Below, in pieces: positions 23,101 to 35,100 of a stretch of DNA of 64,000 nt. The stretch comes from Ctena decussata (Eukaryota; Mollusca; Bivalvia; Lucinida; Lucinidae): contig OZ022508.1 of assembly GCA_963989385.1 (NCBI GenBank), forward strand, positions 34,680,166 through 34,744,165, written 5' to 3'. Within the stretch, counting starts at the first letter, position 1, and the number at the start of each line of letters is the position of its first letter. Under the pieces are notes generated by a model. That model saw only the letters and a list, made by a program, of their open reading frames with translations, had not been told where the DNA came from and ran no database searches. The position numbers were made by a program, and so were the translations under genes.

Positions 23101-26100
23101 TGTAAATTTAACGTTGCTAGGAGAAAATTATTGCAGCATTGGCTTAATAAACCAAACACTTTTTTCCGCGTTCCACGCCAGCTTTAATGTTTCAAGAGTC
23201 CTTAAATATGCTCAGCAAGAAAATACGCATACATGTATTTACTTGCAATTCCGTGCAGTCCCACCATGCGTATGTGACTATAAGGAGAACTGAAATTTAT
23301 GCAGCCATGAAAATTCCAGTGAGAAGACTGGGCCGTTTGTGAAGACTAGGTCCTTTCGGGTTAAACTGCATCGATCAGAAAGGATCTTGTCTTCGCATTC
23401 GGGCACTTGCACTGTGATCTACTCGGAGCACAAAGCCTCATAAGCGAAAGATCCTGCCGGGCCGCGCAGTCGGTAGGGCGCCTGACTTGTAAGCCGGAGG
23501 TCCTGGGTTTGATACCCGGTTCAGCCACTTACTTTCATTTCCCCTTCCGCTGATTCAAAAACTGGTGAAAGTAAGTGCACTTAGTACTGGTTAACCGCTC
23601 ACCAGGAGATCTAAGCCTGCCCGGGAATAGTGTGGCTAGGTTAACTGACAGTCCAGACATGACCATAGTTGTTTACCGTGGACGTTAAACAATAACACAA
23701 CACAACAGCGAAAGATCTGATGTGACTATGCATGCTATGCGGATTCACAAGCTGATCTGTGTATTTTCTGGTCGAGAATGCCTGTACTCACTTGTCAATG
23801 CCTGTCCTGAGGTGCAGAAGCCACAATGTTTCTGGCATCTCTTTTGCCCAAGTTCATACTCCAGGGATCCGGCAGCGGCAGTACACAGGTTGTAATTGTC
23901 ATAGTTTACACAGCGAAAGTTGGCATCCTCGTGGTCTTGACAGGCATCTGCGAGAGAATAAAATGTTAATTAAAATGTTATTATATAATCTAAAAATAAA
24001 CTTATTTTCATTGCTGCAGGGGTGATTAATACCTTTTGGCATTTGTCAAGCTTTTTTTTTTTGGCGGGGGAAGGTGAGGGGGTAATGAGGGGGAGCGGGG
24101 GTCTTATGTGACACTACTTTCTAAGATTAAATATCCTGGAACGTTTGCTGACTGAATTAAAATCAAAAAGTTCCTTCAAGAGCAGAGAATACATACAGAA
24201 GTAGGAACATGGGCCAGACTACGTAGTTTCGGCTAATAAAGCCTCGTCAGTGACCCTGACAATATCTGGTGACGAAACCAGAAAAAAGCATACTGTAATT
24301 TGAAGTCTGCATTATTTGGCGCTATTATTTAATCTTCCCGTGGTTCCGAGAAATAAGTGCCGTTTCATGACGTTAAGGTGGAATAGGACAAAACCAAAAT
24401 TTTCAGTTATCTAGTAAAACAATATATCATCAGAAACTTCAGTCATTTGTGACTCACTAAATGACTTTCTTTTGAGCATGAAACAAAGGATTCCTATTTC
24501 AATGACGTCGTGAAAATGTGATTGTTTGACGTTTTTTACGCAAAATTTATAGCTCCCAGATATTCGCATTAATCCATATTCCTCTGCATTCCATTAAGGT
24601 ATTGAAACAAAATTCATACCAAAGTACGTGTCATTTAGAGGTCTATAAAACTGTGCTATACTTTGTGCCCAATCTCTACGCATTACGAGTTAATTGATGC
24701 AAACATTAATTTTCATTTCCTTTGGAAATTAGCTTTTTTTGCACGTAAAAATTGAAACAGAGAAAAACGTCAACACAAAATGCAGAAATATTTGGAAGAA
24801 ATTATAACACATTTTTAAAGGCTTCTTGACGGCTCACACTTTGGTATGAAATTTATTAAAGTATCTTTACGGAGAGCAAAACAAATGCGAAAATTGTATA
24901 TAATCGAGCGCTATTTATTTTGCCTAAAAAACGTCAATCTCTTACATTTTCATGACGTAATAGAAAAAAAGTATTTCTTTCACGCTTAAAAGAAAATCAT
25001 TTCGTAATTTAGAAAACGCTGAACTTCATGATCATTGTTCTTATTACACGAAAACTGAAAATTTGGGTTTTGTCCTATTCCACCTTAAGCTATATGCAAA
25101 CTTATAACTGGCGTCTTATAAGTTAGAAACAGGGGCTCAAACGTCCACGTGCAATATATTGTAAGATCTAACGGTGAAGTCAACTTCCCAGACAGACAAT
25201 ACGATGAGGGCTATGGCAACTAGTTACCTTGCAATTTCCCTCCGGCTTGACAGAATCCGCAGTGTAATTGACAGTTCTTGTGTCCGAGCTCGTAACTCAG
25301 TCCGCTAACAGCATCACACAGATGAAACTTGTCGTAGTTGCTGCATTTAAAGTGATCATTCTCGAAGTCTTGGCAGGCATCTGCAACGAACCCGAGCCCC
25401 AGATAAGAAGAATATAATTTGTTGATAATTCCTTGATAAAGTCTTATACCTTATTTTTTTCTAGCATCTCATTAGAACAGCCAGTATAATAAGGAAGTTT
25501 CATCGAATAAAGATTATCATATGCGTTTGGCTCCTTATTAGCTGCTAAAATCAGATGAATAGTTGATTACATAAAAATTGAATATGCTATCTATCTTGCG
25601 TAAACTATTTGAGCCGCGACACGACAAAACCAACAAAGTGGTTGTGCGCTCAGCGCAGACTCAGATCAGCCTGGGCATCCATGGGTAGCTTAGACCCTTA
25701 GCTACCCTTTAAGCGCTTAGCAAAGAGTCTGATCAGACATGGCGGATGGGGACCTTCTTGGTTTTCTCGTGTCGCGGCTCATTTCAAGTTCAAGAAGATC
25801 TCTCGTAGGCAGTATCGAATTTATTCGACTATAAGACGGGATTTTCTATCAAAAAATACCTCAAATACGTAAATAAATCGCGTAATTTGTTGTTATATAG
25901 CTTTTTCGCTTTCAAAGCAATCCGAAAAATCCAGATCCGTTTAGATTTTTAAAACTGTTTTAGGGAAACCCCGTCTTATAACCGAAAAATACGGTAGCAG
26001 AAACAGTCACTGGTCACCCTTTTGGCTGATTGACCACGCCTGATAATAAAGCTTTCGATCAACAGGACAATATGTCTTATAAATACCAGAAGATTACAGT

Positions 26101-29100
26101 TGGTCGTAATCTTGCATCTGTAATTACATCTGTAATTACATCTTTAAGTATGATTGAACTTTGACCAACTGAACGTCACATCAAGACATAACGGGGGCCT
26201 TGGTATAACACTTATCCGAAATGGGGAGCGGGGAATTGAACTTGCAACCCCTAGAGTGGGAGCCTAGCGCTTAAATCACTAGACCACCGCCGCTGCTCAT
26301 GGTATAGGTAAATTAATGGAAAAATCAGCAGCTGACAGTTATTCTAGTATATATCTAGTCGTTTCTGCTAACAGTATGAAATATTAGGCTTTCCAGTATT
26401 CTAAATCACGTCTATTCCGCATCTTTGGGAAAATTTTCTAGCAAGTTTATGTAGACAATATTTGAGTGCAGAATGGAGCTATGACTTTTTAGTTAGTTTT
26501 TTTAGCTCACCTGAGCACGAAGTGCTCAAGGTGAGGTATTGTGATCGGTCTTTGTCCGTCGTCCGTCGTCCATCGTCCGTCGTCCGGTCGTGCGTCCGGC
26601 GTCAACTTTTGCTTTAAACAACTTCTTCTCCAAAACTGCAAGCCAGATTTCAAAATAATTTCACAGAAATGTTCCTTGGGGGACTCTCTACCGAAATTGC
26701 TCAAATGGTTCCGCTCCGCTGAACAATATGGCCGCCAGAGCTAAAAATAGAAAAACCTTTAAACGACTTCTCCTCCAAAACTGCTGGGCCGATTTTGAAA
26801 TAATTTCACAGAAATGTTCCTTAGGAGAGCCTCTATTAAAATTGCTCAAACGGTTCTGCTCCGCTGAACAATATGGCCGCCAGAGCTAAAAATAGAAAAA
26901 CCTTTAAACAACTTCTCCTCCAAAACTGCTGGGCAGATTTTGAAATAATTTCAGAGAAATGTTCCTTAGGAGACCCTCTACCAAAATTGCTCAAACGGTT
27001 CCGCTCCGCTGAACAATATGGCCGCCAGAGCTAAAAATAGAAAAACCTTTAAACGACTTCTCCTCCAAAACTGCTGGGCCGATTTTAAAATAATTTCACA
27101 GAAATGTTCTTTGAGACACCCTCTACCAAAATTGCTCAAACGGTTCCGCTCCGCTGAACAATATGGCCGCCAGAGCTAAAAATAGAAAAACCTTTAAACG
27201 ACTTCTCCTCCAAAACTGCTGGGCCTATTTTGAAATAATTTCACAGAAATGTTCCTTAAGAGACCCTCTACCAAAATTGCTCAAACGGTTCTGCCCCGCT
27301 GAACAATATGGCCACCAGAGCTAAAAATAGAAAAAAGCTTTAAACATCATCGTTTCTAAAGCCAATGGCTCGATTTCAAAAAAAATTCACAGAAATGTTT
27401 TACTCATGGCTATGACCAAAAATTGCTCAGACGGTTCTGCTCCCCTGAACAAAATGGCCGCCAGAGCTAAAAATAGAAATAAATCTTAGAATGGCACAGA
27501 GGGCACAGTTATGATCCAATCATCATTAAACTTTGTCAGAATGTTTATCTTAATGAAATCTAGACCATCTTCGAAACTGGGTCATGTGGGGTCAAAAACT
27601 AGGTCACTGGGTCAAATCTTAGAAAAACCTTGTGCACACTCTAGAGGGCACAGTTATGATCCAATCTTCATGAAACTTTGTCAGAATGTTTATTTATATA
27701 AAATCTAGGCCAAATTTGAATCTGAGTCTTGTGGGGTCAAAAACTAGGTCACTAGGTCAAATATTAGAAAAACCTCATGTACACTCTAGAGGGCACAGTT
27801 ATGATCCTATCTACGTGAAACATTGTCAGAATGTTTACTTTCATGAAATTTATACCAGATTTGAAACTGGGCCATGTCAGGTCAAAAACTAGGTCACTAG
27901 GTCAGTTCTTAGAAAAACAGTGTGAACGCTTTTGAGGACACAGTTTTGTTCTAATCTTCTTGAGACTTTGCCAGAATTTTTGTCTCCAACGAATCTGGAC
28001 CAAGGGTGCAACTTGGTCATGTTAGGTCAAAAAGTAGGTCACTAGGTTAAAGCTTAGAAAAACATTTTGTACACTCTAGAAGGCACAGTTTTGATAACTT
28101 TACCAGAATGTTCATATCCAAGAAATCTAGACCAGGTTTAGAACTGGGTCATGTAGGGTCAAAATCTAGGTCATTAGGTTAAATCTTATAAAAACCTTAG
28201 GTACACAATAAAGGGTTCATTTTCCATTTAATCTTTGTGAAACTCTGTCAGTCATATGGCTGTCTCTGAGGTTAAGTTCACAGGATATTCAGGTGAGCGA
28301 TCCAGGGCCATCATGGCCCTCTTGTTTCATGTTATGCTCGAGGGGAACCAAGTTTCGTATCGAACTGAATGGCTTGAAGAAAATATTTGAGTGCAGAATG
28401 GGGCTATGACTGTTTTTTTTTTTTTTTTTTTTTTTTTTCAATTAATGCTCAAGGCGAATTTTTTTTTTTTTTTTTTTTTCAATTAATGCTCAAGGCGAAC
28501 TAAGTTTCGTAATAAACTAATTCAATCTGAAGCAGAAGACGAGTGTCATATCAGCATTACGTTAACCGTCAGATTTTACATTGAACTGATTTGTAAATAT
28601 ACTCCTCGCCAAAAATTTAGCATAATGTGTAAAAGCAAAAATAACAAAATTATTAGAAATAATAACAATCGAATTCTGAATTTCTGTGGAAGTACGTGTA
28701 TTCTATCATCAACCCAAATGACAGATCTTCATAAAATAAGCAAGTTAGATTTGAATTTGAGTAGTAACTGCACAAAGTGAGCACACACGTACATGTCCAA
28801 AAAACATATTTTGGGAAGAAAAAAAATATCGCTGTAATGTGCTATGAGAGACTTTTCTTTTTCATCAATTTAAAGTTTTGTTTTGCTAAATGTTTTGGGC
28901 GAATACGACATTATTGCTTGTATAAATATATAAACGAAGCATTATTTTCTTTCGAAAGCGTGAGTTTTGGGGGCATATATTTCTGTGCTCGCATTGTGCA
29001 GTGCTTACTCAAATCATATAAAATTTGGTGTTTGTACAATGCTTAAGCATTGGTGTTCATGAAAGAATGCATTTATTTTCAAACTGAAAGTTAGATATAC

Positions 29101-32100
29101 AGTATTATGATTTCTAATTATCCTGGTGCATTCACTTTAAAAATATGCTAAACTTTGGGCGAGGAGTATATGTATATGTATGCAGTTTTTCGCGAATAAA
29201 ACACTGTTCAAACCAACGTGAAGCAAACTAGAGAATAGTTCCCAGAGAAATAAGTAGGGTTAAGTCAGCTAAATTCGAATAGCAGGTAATTTCGGACAGT
29301 GAGATTGTTTCCGTTTCCGTATATGTCAGTTGTTTGGAATTATAAACAAAAATAACACTAGGCAAACAGTGAAAATCCTGATGAGATGGCTCATGATGAA
29401 CCGTCTCAACTGGATTTCCACTGTTTGCAATGGTACGTCCGAATTTATCTAATGTCCGAATTTACCTGACTTGACCCTCATAAGTGTTCATTTCAGTCTT
29501 CAAAATCTTTGCCCATTATCTCAGCTGTCACCCATCGAAATAATGATAAATGTTTTCAACAAGTACCTTTATCAGTAGCAATACATTTTACCTGCAGGAA
29601 GGGTGGTGTTTTTTGCTTGTGCTGGTACTGTTGTTGCTGTCGGGTTAGTCGTTGCCGTCGTGTTAGGCGTTGTCATCGTTGCTACGTAAGAACCTGAAAT
29701 GAATGATTGATATAAACATTGATTGATTGATTGATTGATTTTGGGTGGACAGTATTCAGCCGCCCCCTCCCCCCCCCCCCCCCCCGCCACACACACACAC
29801 ACAAGCTATTAAATTGTGTCTGTAATACACGAATGATGCCCCGTGTAGCGCCTGTCACTGGGCAGTGTACATCACTAAACCGTCTATGATCAATTAAATG
29901 AACTCTATTTCAAACAGGTGTCTGGTCTCAAAATGCTGCATTTTGAACAGAATCAATTATATCTGTATACATGGTACATGTACATCTTCCGTACATTGGC
30001 ACAGAGTATGAGATCAATACGCACAAAAGAGAAGAAGTTGGTTATATAAGTTTATCTTGATAGTTTGCTGCTCAGAATAAGTAAGTTTCTGATTTTCCGC
30101 TTCATTCACACTTGTTTTTCGTTTCGGCAAGTGTGGACAATAGGAAGGAGTATATTATTATAAGTAAGCATAAGATTACATTATACAATTTAAAACTGAC
30201 GTGTATATGTATATGTGTTCAGTCTATGAGATGGTTATAAATACTTTGTAACAATAATCTGGTTGGACAGCGAAACTACCGAAGTTTTGAATTTTGCCTT
30301 GTGATCGGTGTTAATGCAGATGAAGAGGCAAACAGCGTTGGAACGGCTTTGGATGGACCTTGCTGGTTGCACTACAGTAAAAAAAATGCTCATTATGCAA
30401 GCCCCGCCTCTTCTGGGGAGAGCTTTCAGGAGTATAATGAATTTTTGCAGGCCCCTGATTGGTTTTATTATGAAAGTTTAATATTTTTTTGAATGTTATG
30501 CTTATCTATTATTATAAAAATGGTGTTTATTTACAAAGCTATTTTGCTACATTTTTGTTGGGATTGAAAAATACACAAGGGATGCCAGTGAAAGTTTCGA
30601 GATTTATTCACTGCGAACTATGGCCTGTCAGCACTAAAAATAGAATAAGTCAAAAATATGCCGCACAACTCCCAACTTTTTTTTAGCTATTACTGGTAGG
30701 TAAAGGTGTTGTCTATTCAGTGCCATGCCTCAATTTGGAAAGTTTAGACCAGGAGAAAATTGACAGTGCATTGATTTTCACCCATTTTGCACTGTGACCT
30801 ATGGGAATCGTTTTACTGTAGTGCCACTTAAGGTGGTGATTTAGGTAAATGTAAAAATCTGCATAAAACCATAAAAAAGTAACGAATCTCCCTGAAAGTT
30901 AGCAGACTTCTTATTTTTGTTGTTCTTTACAGTTTAGAATTCAAAATAGACATACATGCTGCTGAAAAAGGTGTTTTTATAAGGAAAGATCAAAGGGTAA
31001 TTTTCTGCGAATAAATCTGAAAAAATAATATCGTTATTGAAAATTTACGTAGTGTTGAAGGTGCATTATTGCATAATGCAGAGCGTCCTAGCAATTATTT
31101 ATTCCAACTCTTTCTCAAATTGTAATGTAGACCAGATGAAAATGGTAGCTTTTTCTCAAATGTTCAACATGTACAAAGTAAATGTACACTGGACGCATTC
31201 ATTAAATATAGGGTAGGCAAGCATACCTATGTTAACACCTATAATATAAATAATACATTACTGACATGATCAGTGGTGTGTAGATGAAATTGTTCAACCT
31301 TGTTAAAATAGTATCACCTGTCTCACCTGTGTGTTTTGACAAAAAAATTTGGACACAGACTGCATCTTTTTTCATCTGCTCAGCCTGATAATTTGTGAAA
31401 GAGTTTTAAAAAATAATTGCTAGGACGCTCTCCATTATGCAACAAGGTACTCTAAGCGCTAAGTATATTTTCAATAATGATATTATTTTTTCAGATTTAT
31501 TCGCAGAAAATTACCCTTTGATCTTCTCTTATAAAAACACTTTTTAACATTAACAAATGCTGCATTTTGGGATTCTAAATTATGAGAAACAACATAAAGA
31601 AGGCATCTGCTAAGTTTTGGAAAGATCAGTGTTATTTTGAGTATTTTATGCAGATTTTTGTCTTTGTCCCAAATCAGTGATTATCACCACCTTAAACCCA
31701 GAATTTGCTTGTATATGTTTTCTTCAAGATAGCCCTGATTCCCAAACTGGAACCCCATATTCTGGTTTTGCATTTGCTTACAGCAAACAAGAAAGCTTTT
31801 TGGCACAAGCTTACAACTGATATGCAGAAAAAAACCACGGTGAACCCATAATTGCACTGAGTGGGTGGGGGTATTAGAACATGCTCCTGCAGAAAGTTCT
31901 GTTTCTTGGCCAGATGTGACTTGAATAATGGAAAGAAGTCATAGGCTGTCATATATGCTGTCCTTAAAGCTTATTTGAGACCAGTTGCCCATGAGGAGTG
32001 CTACTGGAGAACAGTTAAATGTCTCGCACTTATGTCGTAGCCCGTTTGCATCAAAGCCGACACAATTCAGAATCGCATCTGTCAATATGGAACATATGAG

Positions 32101-35100
32101 CTTTGAGCTATTTATTTTTTGCTCTGGATTATTTTCAGACCTCTTGCTACTCTTGTGCCAGGGACAGTTGGACAACCCAGGGCCTTGTAGAACTTAATAA
32201 TAGACTCACCAGGGCCAGGAAATAGTAGTATGAACGCGAATCCCATAATTCCAGTGGTAAGTTAAAGTTTTGGCCGCAGTTGCATATAACTGCCCTATTC
32301 GCACAACGTCTTGCTTATTTGCATTCTTGCGTGTTTTACTGAGCATCGCTGGAGATCAGATGGTACGGCACATATTGCCGGAGAAGACTCTCAGCTTCAG
32401 TTGTTTTTATGTCCCCGCCACGAAGTGGGGAGGGGCATATAGTTTTGCCCTTGTCCGTACGTACGTACGTCCGTCCATACGTACGTCCGTCACACTTTGT
32501 AGTGCTGTTCTTGTCTCCACAACTCCTCCTACAGTATTTGACGCAGGGAGTTGAAACTTGCAACATAGTTCAGACATGCATTGAACATCTGCATAAAGGA
32601 AACAGAACTTTGATCCAGGTCATTATGGCAGAATTATATCCCCTTGAATGACATACATATTTTGTCTGTATTTCACACTTTGTAGTACTGTTCTTGTCTC
32701 TGCAACTCCTCCAATAGTATATGGTGTTGGTATTTGGAACTTGCAACACAGTTCAGACATGCATTGAACATGTGCATAAAGGAAACAGAACTTTGATTCA
32801 GGTCTTTATTGCAGAATTATGTCCCCTTGAATGACATAAATATTTTGACATATGTAGTACTGTTTGTGTCTCCACAACTCCTTCTAAAGTATTTGATGCA
32901 GGGAGTTGAAACTTGCAACACAGTTCAGACATGCATCGAATATGTGCACAAAAAAAACAGAACTTTGATCCAGGTCATTATGGCAGAATTATATCCCCTT
33001 GAATGACATACATATTTTGACTGTATTTCACACTTTGTAGCACTGTTCTTGTCTCTGCAACTCCTCCAATAATATTTGGTGTTGGGATTTAGAACTTGCA
33101 TTACAGTTCAGACATGCATTGAACATGTGCATAAAGGAAACAGAACTTTGAGTCAGGTCTTTATTGCAGAATTATGTCCCCTTGAATGACATACATATTT
33201 TTACCATATTTCCATGGCTCATATACAAGCTCACCTTTTGTCATCGCTCTAATGGCCTCATTTATCAACCGATTTTGGTATTACATCACAGCTATATTAA
33301 GTATGACAATACCTCAAACATGTTTGCGTTTCAGGTTGGTAGGATTAAGGTCAAGGTCACAGTTGCTATTTTCAGAAATACTTGGGCATCACTCTAGCGC
33401 TTTTATTTATTGATCGATTTTGATATAACTTCACATAAATGTTAAGTATAATAGTATCTTGAATAAATTACCGTTATAGCTCAGAGATCCAAGGTCAAGG
33501 TCACAGTTGCTATTTTTAGAAAAAAAAACTGTATCATCCTTCTAGCCCCTTCATTCATTGACAATTTTGATGTAACTTCACCCAAATGTTTAGTGTGACA
33601 ATATCTTGGACAAGTTCGCGATCCAGAATTTGAGGGTCAAGGTCAAGGTCAGATTTGCTATTTTAGAAAATATGTTGTCATCCCTCTGGAATGATTTTGA
33701 CAGAACTTGACACAAATGTTTAGCATGACAATATCTGGGACAAATTCATGTTTCAGCATTGTAGGTCCAAGGTCAAGGTCACATATGCTATTATAGGTAC
33801 ATGTAAATCTTTGTCATGGTTCTAGCTCCTTTATTTGTTAACTGATTTTGATCTAACTTCACACAAATATTAAGTATAACAATATCTTGGACAAGTTCAC
33901 CTTTCAGGGTTGTAGATCCAAGGTCAAGGTTACAGTTGCTATTTTTAGAAAAAAAATTGTCATCCCTTTACACCTTTATTTATTGACAGATTTTGATGTA
34001 ACTTCACACAAATATGTTTAAACGCATTACTCATCTAGTGAGGCATATGGCGGGGGCATTCATCACCTTTAGTGATTGTCTAGTTTCATTGAGCACTGCA
34101 AACTTTTATTCATTTCAAGTTCTGTATATTCTCTCGGGAGAAAATTTGTGGGCATTTTATTAGATTTGGAGGCATGAGTTCCTACTGACTGAGGATTTCA
34201 TAACATTGATAAAAAGAACCAGAGCTCTAAATAGATAGGTAATCTGGGATTTTTATTCTTTTTCCTATGTTTCCATGAAAAAAAAAACATACGTTGTGGC
34301 TCCTCATTAGAACTGCCTTGCTGAGGATGTTCATTTGAAAGCGCAATGAGGAGGTTCTATTTGAGGCCACAGTTTGCGTTGAAACGCATGTTTCGTCTCA
34401 TTAGAACCTCCTCTTAGAGGCAATTCTAATGATGTTATGGCCTGTCATTAGAGCTTTTTCACTCAGACAATTCTGATAAGGCCACAAGATTATGCTTTTC
34501 CATATTGTTATCAATATAAGCACCAAAATTAGCTCTTTTGTGTGTGCATTCTAGTCTGGTCAGGTCAAACCATACCCTTTGAAAATATTATGCACACAAA
34601 CAGAAAACATAAATCTTTTGCCTATTCCTTTCAGAATGTATGAACTTGTTTCATGCTTTAAATGTTTTTAATCTTAGTTATCTTTGCATCTGCAACTCAG
34701 AAATCGAACTGTGCATGCAGTACTATGGAAAGAGGAGTTGTCTCCCTTTGACTGTTCTGCTGGGAATACTACAAGGTTCAATTTTCAGTCTATTATTATT
34801 ATTTATTGTTATTTGTATTATTATTCTCAACAAACATAGGGAAAACAGAAGTTATTGCAAGAGCTTTTCTTTGCATTTCAGATCAGACGGGGCTCTTCGC
34901 TCTCAAAAGACATGCTGGCCTGGACCCGGCTCAAGTGAAGATTGTTTGTCGTGAGTCGCATTCTACAAAGATGTCTCTTGGAAGTCTTACATTTTGGGAT
35001 ATGAAAGCATCAGTATTTGCTGGTGAGTAGCTTTCATCTGACTTAAAGCCTTTGTTAGGTGGAATATTCCCTTTCTTGAACCTCAGTATCCCTCAGCACC

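Noticed and set aside
23454..23530. Working tRNA gene
   Set aside because: The tRNA-like head is followed by a SINE body and flanked by 11-bp target duplications, so it is a SINE.
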